IMG/VR virus record: IMGVR_UViG_3300037322_000599
Location: 1-29,973 of that record
From: a virus
Reading direction: 5' to 3' (one strand)
DNA length: 29,973 nucleotides
A program made the translations under genes and the position numbers. Shown here piece after piece: positions 1 through 7,630 of the stretch (the stretch's first letter is position 1; every line of letters begins with the position of its first letter). The notes below the pieces were generated by a model. The model was given only the letters and a program-made list of their open reading frames with translations, was not told where the DNA came from and did no database searches.

Positions 1-113
1 TGCTGCCTCTTGAAATATTTGCGTACTTTTTGAAAATTTTATGATATAGTTAAACATATATTTGATTGAGATATGCGCTCTGAACGCTAACAAGCTGAAA
101 GATGCACCAAATG

Positions 114-146
114 AAAAGCCGCACATGTGCGGTTTTTGTTTTTTTT
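114..146. terminator. Rho-independent terminator between converging operons
   Basis: A perfect 14-bp palindrome CCGCACATGTGCGG (119-132) is preceded by AAAAG and followed by TTTTTG and eight more T. Read on the plus strand this is a textbook intrinsic terminator. Read on the minus strand the U-tract is shorter (CTTTTC), so it would stop the leftward late operon less well. The plus-strand genes run off the right end of the window and nothing upstream of base 114 is transcribed rightward here, so the terminator makes sense if the right end joins base 1. The leader 1-113 has no gene, tRNA or ORF that I can support. Confidence 0.8.
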
Positions 147-171
147 CTCAACAATATTTACACTTTAAATG

Positions 172-197
172 GGTGAGTGTCTCACCAGGTGACACAC
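172..197. other. Overlapping inverted repeats downstream of the endolysin
   Basis: GGTGAG (172-177) pairs with CTCACC (181-186), and TCAC (182-185) can alternatively pair with GTGA (189-192), with further pairing of GTGT and ACAC outside. The two hairpins exclude one another. They sit about 40 nt beyond the endolysin stop codon on the minus strand. No U-run follows, so this is not a clear terminator; it could be a 3'-end stabiliser or a protein site. Otherwise 147-235 looks empty. Confidence 0.35.
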
Positions 198-235
198 ATT
201 GGAATACGCAATAGATGTATAGAGGCTTTTAAAGT

Positions 236-706
236 TTAATTAATTGGAACATGCGAACTGATCGAAACAGTTACTGAAATAAATAGCTCTCGCTCGTCAA
301 TGCGCCGAGAAGTAAGCCCAGCCATGACATTGCCACCAGATCGATTCCAGCGCAAAAATTGATCTGCTGCGCCTGTAAAGTCTTGCGCGTTAATCATCTT
401 GAGTAGCGTTGACTTGGAAAAATTAGCTACACCAACGTTAAAGACAAAGCTAACCAAAGCATCAAACTGATTTTGTGATAACGGCCATGTAACATATGTG
501 TTGATTGCCTTCACAGCTATTTGCAGGTCTTGCAAAAGCAGGTTCCCTGCTTGATACTCATTAGCTATATCGCCAGACTTAACCTTATCCGTATGTCCGT
601 ATCCAATCGTGTAAGGCTCGCCACCCGTTCCCGGGTCGGGGTATGCTTTGGCGCTAAAACCTTCGCATCGCTTAAGCATCTTGATTAAATTTTCACTTGG
701 TTGCAT
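236..706 (-). CDS. Endolysin, GH24 (T4/P22-type) lysozyme
   Basis: 156 aa, the usual size of phage GH24 muramidases, which cut the MurNAc-GlcNAc bond of peptidoglycan at lysis. The active-site stretch is visible: Glu15 in KRCEGF, Asp24 nine residues later (same spacing as T4 lysozyme Glu11-Asp20), and the YTIGYGHT motif at 32-39, whose Thr33 would be the third catalytic residue. There is no signal peptide or signal-anchor segment, so the enzyme should stay in the cytoplasm until the holin opens the membrane. It starts 2 nt after the holin stop codon and is the last gene of the leftward operon. No Rz/Rz1 spanin gene is visible next to it. Confidence 0.93.
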   Translation of the reverse strand: MQPSENLIKMLKRCEGFSAKAYPDPGTGGEPYTIGYGHTDKVKSGDIANEYQAGNLLLQDLQIAVKAINTYVTWPLSQNQFDALVSFVFNVGVANFSKSTLLKMINAQDFTGAADQFLRWNRSGGNVMAGLTSRRIDERELFISVTVSISSHVPIN

Positions 707-708
707 TG

Positions 709-1089
709 TTAATCCGGTGCGTCAATATTGTTTTTATTAGTTTGTGGCAGCTTGATGTCACCAGATGCCGATTTAACATCTCGGGCCATATCTACGATGT
801 CGTAACCCTGCCTCTTTGCAAAGAACCGGGCCATCGCACCGAACAGGGACCACGCAGAGAACCCAAGCAAAAACGACACGCCCCACAGTTCACCCGCCGA
901 CTGATTCTTAGTGACGTAGGCGCCCACTAACTGAGTCAGCATGTTGCTTACCATTACGGCTACTGTGAGACGCACCAGGGCGTCAGGTATGTTTTCAGGG
1001 CGCATGTAAACGAACATGCAAGCCCCGCCCCAGAACCCACCAAATAGGGTCAAAAAGTGCAGGTTATTAACAAGCAGTTCAAAACCCAT
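709..1089 (-). CDS. Putative holin with three transmembrane segments
   Basis: 126 aa from the ATG at 1089; the open frame extends to 1179 but that would run into the preceding gene, and AGGGG lies 8 nt upstream of the chosen ATG. Three hydrophobic segments are visible: about residues 8-28 (ending FWGGACMFVYM), 38-60 (VAVMVSNMLTQLVGAYV) and 68-90 (WGVSFLLGFSAWSLFGAM), followed by a polar tail of about 35 residues. Size, topology and position directly before the lysozyme fit a class I, LydA-like holin that times lysis by permeabilising the inner membrane. The assignment rests on topology and context rather than a diagnostic motif. Confidence 0.75.
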   Translation of the reverse strand: MGFELLVNNLHFLTLFGGFWGGACMFVYMRPENIPDALVRLTVAVMVSNMLTQLVGAYVTKNQSAGELWGVSFLLGFSAWSLFGAMARFFAKRQGYDIVDMARDVKSASGDIKLPQTNKNNIDAPD

Positions 1090-1093
1090 TAAA

Positions 1094-3118
1094 TTACCCC
1101 TGACTAAAGTCAATAACGAATGGGGTCTCTGGTAGATAAGGTGTGTCAATGCCCGTGCCCTCGGTCCAGCGGCATACACGAAGAAAATACTTTTTGTTCA
1201 CAAGGGAACCGGCGTTGAAATAGAAGTACCCATCGTCGCGTAATTCGCCGCCAGTTAAAGACTGACCGGACGTAAATTCCGGGTTGACAGAGACGGCTGC
1301 GATCATCCTCTGGCCGGGTGGAATAACACCCTCAGCCTTTACACGAATCCAGCGATCTGGGTAGTTGCCTTCTGCCTCTAGCGGCTTAAATGGTAACGAG
1401 CCCGGGCCGTAGGCCAGAGGCTTAGGCTTGACTGGCAGCCAGTCGCTCACTTGCGAAAAATCAACAAATTTAGCTGCCTGCACGAAGTAATTACGGCTCA
1501 CACTGCTTGACGCATTCAGTTCGACGTGAAAATCGGTCTCAGAGATTATTCGATTAAGTGTTGTTACTTCTTTCATCGAATCATCAAAACAAATTTGAAT
1601 ATAAACCTTTTCTTTGTATAATCTAACACCGTCATAATCGGCACTAAATGTCTGCTTATCCCAGTCGCACGTAATGTCACTAACTGAAAATTGCGTTTCT
1701 GGCCCAGAGTCGTAATCTGCCTGAGCCTTTGCTTCGATGCAGGTCTGGCCGTAAGTGAATTTCGTGACGCTTAAGCGAATGCTTATCAGCCCTTGATTTT
1801 TTGAGCGCACCTTGTACTCAACCTTGCCCGGCATTTCCCACGCTAGTTTTTGCGTGATGTCTGGGGCCGTGTTGTAACCGTCTTGATTGTACTCACCGAC
1901 TTTCACCAACCAAAAGCACTCTGGGTCTTCGATCTGCGGTGATCGGTTAAGCCAGCACAGACTGACATCTTTAGAAGATGGGTCTACGTCAACACGAACC
2001 TCTGTCGTGATTAAGTCGTAATGAGCGGGGTAGAACTGAATAACTTTTTGCGGGTTGTACTTTCCGTAAGACCCGAGCACGAATGAAACGTCACCGTCGA
2101 AATTGAAAAGGTCAGCATCCGATTCGAAGCCCCATAGGCCAGTAAGCGGGTCAATTTTACAGTCGCCTAGTAGTCTAGTTAAATAGGGGTTGCCAACGAT
2201 CCACTTCATCGATGTGACCTCTGGGCAGCCAGCGTGCACGACCTCGACAATATGCAGCGTGCCTCGAGCCAAATCGCTGCGAGGAATAATTTTTGTTAGC
2301 TGGGGTATGTCGTTCTGAGTCTTAAAGCTTACTTTTGGTCCCGTCTGAATCTCTGTCTTACTGTCCTCTGACCAGTAGCTCATATCAAAGTCATAGTCGT
2401 GATCGCATTCGAGATTATCAAAAATGTATTCATTAATTCCGGCCGCAGGTGGAGACACGAAAATTATTTCTCCGGTTGATGGATCAGTGCATCTGTAGCT
2501 AACCGTATAATTTTTTGGGTTGTCTGATGTGTCCCCAAACACCGCAGCTGTGCCGGGTGAGCATGCCCTTTTGTCGCTTGCAATAATAGACTTGATATAT
2601 GGGCCTGATACAAATGTCTGCTCTAGGTCCTGTCTTAATACCCAGACCTGCAAGTCCTCACGCATACCAACGTAGATCAGTTTTGCTTTGCCGTCGCGTG
2701 GGAGTGTAAGACCGGTCGGGGTGTTCACATAAACACCGAAGTCCGCCAAGACATGCACTCTAGGCGTGGCCGTATACATAACCAACTCTAATTCTGTCCC
2801 GATCTTAAAATCGCCCTTTGGAACGCGAATCGCAAATTGATCAGGACTAGTGACGTTAATCAGCACGGTCGCAAAGTCGAGCGTGTCGGGAATAATCCAC
2901 TCAATTTCTTCATTACTCAATGCAATAAATTGATGCCCACCTGAGCCGCCGGGTATGAAATCCTTAATCGCCTTGGCACTGACCTTTACAGTCTTACGAG
3001 AACCGGCTTCGCCTTGCATTAGCATTAAGTTGTCACTGTCGCTAATTGCGCCGCCCTGTGGCAGGCCGTCAACGGTTGACGTGGCCTGTTCCTGTACTTT
3101 AATTTTTTCAGTATTCAT
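1094..3118 (-). CDS. Large tail appendage/fibre-like protein, hypothetical
   Basis: 674 aa from ATG 3118; a TTG 15 nt further upstream is in frame but has no ribosome-binding site and overlaps the previous gene. Residues about 15-60 (LPQGGAISDSDNLMLMQG, then KTVKVSAKAIKDFI) resemble the N-terminal segment common in phage tail-fibre proteins. A beta-rich stretch at roughly 195-285 with alternating hydrophobic strands looks like a fibronectin type III-type domain, and the rest is also beta-rich with few charged helices. No catalytic motif is seen. Its place between the fibre cluster and the lysis genes suggests a virion surface protein. Function is inferred only. Confidence 0.6.
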   Translation of the reverse strand: MNTEKIKVQEQATSTVDGLPQGGAISDSDNLMLMQGEAGSRKTVKVSAKAIKDFIPGGSGGHQFIALSNEEIEWIIPDTLDFATVLINVTSPDQFAIRVPKGDFKIGTELELVMYTATPRVHVLADFGVYVNTPTGLTLPRDGKAKLIYVGMREDLQVWVLRQDLEQTFVSGPYIKSIIASDKRACSPGTAAVFGDTSDNPKNYTVSYRCTDPSTGEIIFVSPPAAGINEYIFDNLECDHDYDFDMSYWSEDSKTEIQTGPKVSFKTQNDIPQLTKIIPRSDLARGTLHIVEVVHAGCPEVTSMKWIVGNPYLTRLLGDCKIDPLTGLWGFESDADLFNFDGDVSFVLGSYGKYNPQKVIQFYPAHYDLITTEVRVDVDPSSKDVSLCWLNRSPQIEDPECFWLVKVGEYNQDGYNTAPDITQKLAWEMPGKVEYKVRSKNQGLISIRLSVTKFTYGQTCIEAKAQADYDSGPETQFSVSDITCDWDKQTFSADYDGVRLYKEKVYIQICFDDSMKEVTTLNRIISETDFHVELNASSSVSRNYFVQAAKFVDFSQVSDWLPVKPKPLAYGPGSLPFKPLEAEGNYPDRWIRVKAEGVIPPGQRMIAAVSVNPEFTSGQSLTGGELRDDGYFYFNAGSLVNKKYFLRVCRWTEGTGIDTPYLPETPFVIDFSQG

Positions 3119-3125
3119 TCTCGTC

Positions 3126-3587
3126 TCAAGCAATTAAAATTATGCCAAGTTCGGTAACAATGTAGTCACCTTTTTCAGTCACGATGATCGTCCCAGCAGA
3201 GGGCGGTGGCGTATTAGATGATGTCGCAACAGCGCCGTTAATTGTTAGAGGTATTCCCTCCGAGTAGGTGGCAATTACTCCGATCGAGTCCACCACCAAT
3301 GCACCGTCTGAGGTATACGGAAAGCCCCCAAGGTAGGTCGTATTTGAAGGGAGGGGTGAACCCAAAACGTCTAGGTAGATCATCTTGCCATCGGCCGTCA
3401 TGCCCTGACCAACTAAGTAGCTAACGGCGCGACCACCTTGGACGCCAACACTGGTGTCATGAAGCTCATCAATTGGTCGGCCCTGCATGTACTCTGTAAT
3501 AATGCCGTCGCCGATTATCACCCGCCCGTCGTCACTAAGCGCGAAGCCGCTTACGAACAAGTCCTTGCCCATTATTCGCATGACCAT
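3126..3587 (-). CDS. Small virion-associated protein with DG repeats, hypothetical
   Basis: 153 aa, ATG at 3587 with GAGGAG 9 nt upstream inside the end of the preceding gene. The protein is built from repeats of about 30-45 residues centred on G-aliphatic-x-aromatic/aliphatic-S/T-x-D/N-G: SGFALSDDGRVI, GQGMTADGKMIY, GGFPYTSDGALV, EGIPLTINGAVA and a weaker VTEKGDYIV. Such short beta-hairpin repeats with glycine turns are known from phage structural proteins. No signal peptide or enzyme motif is present. It lies 7 nt upstream of the large appendage gene and after a fibre-associated protein, so a role as fibre tip, cap or adapter is plausible. Confidence 0.6.
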   Translation of the reverse strand: MVMRIMGKDLFVSGFALSDDGRVIIGDGIITEYMQGRPIDELHDTSVGVQGGRAVSYLVGQGMTADGKMIYLDVLGSPLPSNTTYLGGFPYTSDGALVVDSIGVIATYSEGIPLTINGAVATSSNTPPPSAGTIIVTEKGDYIVTELGIILIA

Positions 3588-3592
3588 CTGGA

Positions 3593-4225
3593 TTACTCCT
3601 CGGCCTTAAAGTGCAAAATCAATGTCGGAAATGGTGGTGAATAAGCCACCTTTTTTTCAATCGACGCTTGAGCCTTGCCAACGATCACGCCAAGCTTATT
3701 GATGTACTCAATGGCACTGGCAGCACTCTCCTGAATCAACAAGTCCTGCACGTTTGGCAGGGTTAAATAAACTTTGTCTTGAACCTCAATGATGGCTCTA
3801 CTGAGCGTGTCCGCGCTAATCTCTTCAGGAGTGGGTGGGGCTGGCGGTGGGGCAGGCGGTTCGGGTGGGGGTAACCAAGGTAGACGAGGCTTAAAACCAG
3901 CCGTGGATGCGGCCTTTTCTTGCGTCCTGTCTTTTACAATACGCTCTAGACTGGTCGCGTTGTTATAGCCCATAACTTCTTTGACCCACTCAGCAACGTC
4001 TTGCTCTTTTAACTGATCAAATGGGATCGGTTTGAAATTCATCTTGTAGAGTTCAACGACCGTTTCGCCAAAGCTGTCATAGAAGACGTCAACCCTTGCG
4101 CCGCTTTTTGAAACTTCAATAAATCCTTGACAGTTCCAATGCACTTCGTAGATGGGCAGATTGGGATACTGAGGTACTGGCACATAGTCCATACTCAGAA
4201 CCTTCCAGTTTATTTGTACTGACAT
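3593..4225 (-). CDS. Tail fibre-associated protein with proline-rich linker, hypothetical
   Basis: 210 aa; the ATG directly follows the tail-fibre stop codon (TAA then ATG). An N-terminal domain (1-60) begins with alternating strands (WKVLSMDYVPVPQYP, IYEVHWNCQGFIEV) and is followed by a helical region with WVKEVMGYNNATSLE. A proline-rich hinge (LPPPEPPAPPPAPPTPEE, about 120-138) separates it from a C-terminal helical half. The N-terminal pattern resembles small phage proteins encoded next to tail fibres, but I cannot name a family with certainty. Position right after the fibre gene suggests a chaperone or fibre-bound accessory protein. Confidence 0.55.
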   Translation of the reverse strand: MSVQINWKVLSMDYVPVPQYPNLPIYEVHWNCQGFIEVSKSGARVDVFYDSFGETVVELYKMNFKPIPFDQLKEQDVAEWVKEVMGYNNATSLERIVKDRTQEKAASTAGFKPRLPWLPPPEPPAPPPAPPTPEEISADTLSRAIIEVQDKVYLTLPNVQDLLIQESAASAIEYINKLGVIVGKAQASIEKKVAYSPPFPTLILHFKAEE

Positions 4226-5920
4226 TTAGACCCCCTTGTATTGAGCAAAAATCAAGACGTAATAAGGTTGGACGTAGGCTTGACTTCCACCGACCATTGA
4301 AGTTTCAATCACGTGCGTGTGTGTAACGTTGCCTGACATAGCGCTCGTGTCGCCAGTTAACGTTACATCTCCATCAATTGCGTGAGTGTGGTCTGGGGCA
4401 CCAGCGATACTAATGTTGGTTGCTACGCTGTCTGTAGCACTTGATGTACCTATCCCTGATAACCTTTGATCAGGCGATCTTCCCGCACCCTGACCGGGCG
4501 ACTGAGGGGTGACCCAAAGTTGACCAAGCGTGTGCCCGTGACCGGGATCACTGACCCCGTGCGTATGGGCTCCACCAGAACCGGTTGTGCCCTGTATGTG
4601 CACAGCCTGAGAACCCAGACTGTGTTTGTGGTCCACGTTGGTAGCCTCAGCAGAGCCACCGTGTCCGTGATTGGGCATGTTTTCAATTGCAATCTGAAAT
4701 GAGCCACCAGACGTGTCTGCTGCATGTGTACCACCAGCAGCCATCACAAAACGGTCACGCAAATCAACCGTGCCATTAGTTCCATTACAAATAAACCAAC
4801 CACCGGGCAATGCCGCAGTTGGCGCAAACATTCGCACCTCATTTAAGATCGGTGTGCCGTTTATTCCCGGTATGCCGGGGTCACCTTTGTCACCCTTGTC
4901 ACCTTTTTCGCCTTGCGGACCTTGTGGGCCACGTGGACCTTCCGGGCCTTGTGGTCCTATAGGGCCTTCAGGTCCCTCGATGTCACCACAATCAGCCCAG
5001 CCAGATTCCATAAACTCTTGACCGACAAAGGACCACAGATGACCGTAGGCTTCATCCGTCTTACTGCCACCTATGTAGACAACTGCCTCGCCAACAGCCA
5101 TCTGGTAATCAATTGGCGGGTTGCCAAACGAGTCCCAATCAGCCGGTATTAAGCCGGTAGCCGGTAGGTCAGCAGGCACCTTACTCTTGCCGAAGGTGCC
5201 GACAATTACGGCGGTCTCACCCGGCGGACCTTGACGACCCTGTGGGCCAATGGGGCCGCGAGGACCGGGTGGGCCAACTGGACCCTCTGGCCCCTGAGCG
5301 CCTTCAATATGTCCCACATCAACCCAACCCGACTCGGTAAACTGGGTACCGACGTGAATGTATGCATGCTCGGTTGGCGTATAGAACAAGCACTGCCCGA
5401 TCTCCATCTTGATCTCTTCAGACGGGACACCGGGCTCGTCCCAGTCCTTTGGGATGATGCCAGTCTTTGGCAGATCAGCCGGGACCTTGCTCTTGCCAAA
5501 AGACCCACGGACTTCGGTCAATCGACGTGCCAACATGTCGGCATAGTCTTTTGTGGCAACCTCGTTCTTATCTAGCGGCTGGCGCCACATATACATGCGC
5601 TGACCAGAAACCATCTGAAAAAAACCTTGGCGCAGTTCAGCCAAGTTCTGGCCTTTAAATGCGAAAGCCATTGTGCCGTCGGTCGATCTGATGATTCCGA
5701 TGTCTGGCTCGTTTGTGAATGTTAGGCCGGGCGTATAAGAGTCGCCATCGGTGATTTTTAATGGCCCGCGCATGCCACCTAAGCCATCCCTATCAAGAGA
5801 GTCTGTGATGCCCTTGGCCAAGTCACCGGTTGTCAAATTAGCCCACTCCGCCCGTATTAATTCACCCGGCTTAACGGCGGGTGCGGGGAGAGAGTATTGT
5901 CCATTTGCGTTACGTGGCAT
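4226..5920 (-). CDS. Tail fibre with two collagen-like segments and a collar domain
   Basis: 564 aa; GAGGA 7 nt before ATG 5920. Residues 1-135 are a virion-anchoring N-terminus. Then come two copies of a module (139-235 and 241-352), each starting [13 protein letters not shown] or [13 protein letters not shown], containing [16 protein letters not shown], and ending in Gly-X-Y collagen-like repeats (207-235 and 316-352) that should form trimeric shafts. Residues 365-410 ([20 protein letters not shown]) match the phage tail collar domain. The tip (415-540) holds six His-x-His motifs (418, 431, 452, 461, 511, 534), as in T4 gp37/gp12-type tips that bind metal ions. Most likely the host-recognition fibre. 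Confidence 0.85.
   Translation of the reverse strand: MPRNANGQYSLPAPAVKPGELIRAEWANLTTGDLAKGITDSLDRDGLGGMRGPLKITDGDSYTPGLTFTNEPDIGIIRSTDGTMAFAFKGQNLAELRQGFFQMVSGQRMYMWRQPLDKNEVATKDYADMLARRLTEVRGSFGKSKVPADLPKTGIIPKDWDEPGVPSEEIKMEIGQCLFYTPTEHAYIHVGTQFTESGWVDVGHIEGAQGPEGPVGPPGPRGPIGPQGRQGPPGETAVIVGTFGKSKVPADLPATGLIPADWDSFGNPPIDYQMAVGEAVVYIGGSKTDEAYGHLWSFVGQEFMESGWADCGDIEGPEGPIGPQGPEGPRGPQGPQGEKGDKGDKGDPGIPGINGTPILNEVRMFAPTAALPGGWFICNGTNGTVDLRDRFVMAAGGTHAADTSGGSFQIAIENMPNHGHGGSAEATNVDHKHSLGSQAVHIQGTTGSGGAHTHGVSDPGHGHTLGQLWVTPQSPGQGAGRSPDQRLSGIGTSSATDSVATNISIAGAPDHTHAIDGDVTLTGDTSAMSGNVTHTHVIETSMVGGSQAYVQPYYVLIFAQYKGV
4865..5506 (-). repeat. Tandem duplicated fibre module (globular domain plus collagen-like shaft)
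   Basis: Within the tail fibre gene, codons 139-235 (about 5216-5506) and 241-352 (about 4865-5200) encode the same architecture twice: G[ST][11 protein letters not shown], then [16 protein letters not shown], a variable middle, then ESGW[VA]D and a Gly-X-Y tract. The second copy has a longer collagen tract ending [12 protein letters not shown]. The copies have diverged in the middle, so the duplication is not recent. Confidence 0.85.
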
Positions 5921-5922
5921 TT

Positions 5923-7629
5923 TTATTCCTCAAGAAATTGTGGGAAGGTGGCTGCACCTGCGGTGCCCAAATACGGCGCGGCGGATCTCAGTGCCTTTGT
6001 TACAGCTTGTTGACCACTACCCCCACCTAGCATGAATTTGCGCCCAGCGTTGCTGTATATGCCTCGGCCAATGCCGTACATACCAGCCATACCTGTGGCC
6101 AAACCCAAGCCCGTAACCGGGTCAACCATCCCCGCCCCCATCGGTATACCGCCGTTGACGGCCATTCGAAATGCGGTACCTGAGTCAGGATATTTGCCGC
6201 CAAGAACCTCAACCATATCGTCAGCCAGCTGTTGCTGGGGTAGGGTGCCCTTTCGCACTGCTGCTGTGTTACCCATTTTTTTGGCGTTGGTCACCAAACT
6301 TGACTGGTATTGCTCAGGCGAGAAAATCCCTTGGTTACGGTTAACAGTTGTTAGTTCGCCAGCCTTAAGCGCTGGGGCAACGTTTGCGTAGTCGGTGCGC
6401 ACCTTGCGAAATGCCGCAATGTCAGCTGGGTTAACGATGCCTTGTTGTGCAAGAGAGCCATCAGTCAGGTTGTAGATGTCCTTGTAAGCCTCACCCAAGC
6501 GTCGCTGGAAGGGATCAAGTGACTTTCTAAATGAGGCACCCTCACCACGTAAGTTTTGCAGCATTGAGTGAAAGTCTTCACCACCTACTATCTGTCTTGG
6601 TTGCATCTGACCTGCTGCACTTAACCCGGTTGAATTGGGGTTGGGTGCAGGCATGTTTGTGTTGGCTCTGTAGTTTGTAAAGAAGCGTTCAATGTCATCA
6701 ATGCCTGCCTTATCAAGGCCACGCTTTTGCATGATTGATTGAACGCCGGTTAAGTACGCGTTGTCGTTGATATCAAAAGCCAAGTTCTTAGTAGCCTGAT
6801 CAAACGCACCGTCAAAGTGATTAGCCAGTTGTTGATACCCATCACGACCTGCTGGGACCTTGATGCCACCCTGACTCATTGCAAGCTGGTTACCTTGACG
6901 TAGTGCATCCGATTGGCCCTTGCTGACAGCAGAACCAAGGCCGGGAAAGCTGGTTAGGCTGTCTTCAAGCTTTTTAAAGCCACCACCCAGCGTCTGTCCC
7001 GGGGTAGGGTAGACGCCCTGATCAATTAATCGTTGTGCTGCTGGGGTCGGCTTAACCATCTGGCCCATCTTTGCAATCGAATTGGGTAGAGCACGACCCA
7101 CACCCTCCCCAGTTCCGGCCATTACAGCGCCCTTGGTTCGGTCTAGTGCATCACCAGCAGTGGTGGCGTAGTTCAGCCCTGCCTGTGTCAATGCAGCAGG
7201 CAAGAGAGCCCCTCCAGCGGTCGCAACACCAGCGGCAATACTTGGAGCTGCGTTACCAATAAAATCGCCAGCAGCGCCCGCAAATGAGCCGTCAGATATG
7301 GCCTTGCCAGCAGCTAATTCAGCCTGTTGTTGACCTCTTGATGGCGCGGTTAAACCCAATCCCTTAACCAGAGAATTGTTGTTCCAGCCCGAGCGCGTCT
7401 CATCAGAAATAGGCGCGTCAGGAAACAGGTCAGAGGCGGCATAAGCAGCTCGGTCAAACCCGTGCTTCAAGCCGTCACCAAAGTCAGCAAGTGCCGATGG
7501 CTTTTCACGGCCGCTTGCGCTCACAGCCTTGGCCTGAGTGATACGTTGAGAAAACCTTTTGGCACCCTCTGTATCGCCGGCATCATGTGCTCGACGACGC
7601 ATATCTAATAAGCGGTCAATGTCTTCCAT
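5923..7629 (-). CDS. Putative internal virion (DNA ejection) protein
   Basis: 568 aa from ATG 7629, preceded by GGTGG; an in-frame GTG at 7638 overlaps the previous gene. The N-terminus (MEDIDRLLDMRRRAHDAGDT, then EGAKRF) has the AGD-type helical motif often seen at the start of phage ejection proteins. Residues about 120-165 are rich in Ala and Gly and hydrophobic (AGVATAGGALLPAALTQAG), and a second such stretch lies near the C-terminus (GLGLATGMAGMYGIGRGIY), consistent with a protein that inserts into the cell envelope during DNA delivery. No enzyme motif is seen. Context: last of the presumed ejection block, before the fibre gene. Confidence 0.6.
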   Translation of the reverse strand: MEDIDRLLDMRRRAHDAGDTEGAKRFSQRITQAKAVSASGREKPSALADFGDGLKHGFDRAAYAASDLFPDAPISDETRSGWNNNSLVKGLGLTAPSRGQQQAELAAGKAISDGSFAGAAGDFIGNAAPSIAAGVATAGGALLPAALTQAGLNYATTAGDALDRTKGAVMAGTGEGVGRALPNSIAKMGQMVKPTPAAQRLIDQGVYPTPGQTLGGGFKKLEDSLTSFPGLGSAVSKGQSDALRQGNQLAMSQGGIKVPAGRDGYQQLANHFDGAFDQATKNLAFDINDNAYLTGVQSIMQKRGLDKAGIDDIERFFTNYRANTNMPAPNPNSTGLSAAGQMQPRQIVGGEDFHSMLQNLRGEGASFRKSLDPFQRRLGEAYKDIYNLTDGSLAQQGIVNPADIAAFRKVRTDYANVAPALKAGELTTVNRNQGIFSPEQYQSSLVTNAKKMGNTAAVRKGTLPQQQLADDMVEVLGGKYPDSGTAFRMAVNGGIPMGAGMVDPVTGLGLATGMAGMYGIGRGIYSNAGRKFMLGGGSGQQAVTKALRSAAPYLGTAGAATFPQFLEE

Positions 7630-7630
7630 A

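Noticed and set aside
61-108. Possible tRNA 3' end or att site near GCACCA
   Set aside because: No T-arm GTTCGA-type motif and no cloverleaf can be drawn.
697-930. Plus-strand frame opposite the holin as a spanin gene
   Set aside because: Wrong strand, no ribosome-binding site and no lipobox or membrane anchor.
4713-5152. Pro/Ser-rich plus-strand frames opposite the tail fibre
   Set aside because: They are the antisense of the Gly-X-Y tracts: GGN and CCN codons read as each other on opposite strands, giving false collagen-like frames.
4226-5920. Diversity-generating retroelement target
   Set aside because: No reverse transcriptase gene or template repeat is present; repeats in this gene are protein-domain duplications.
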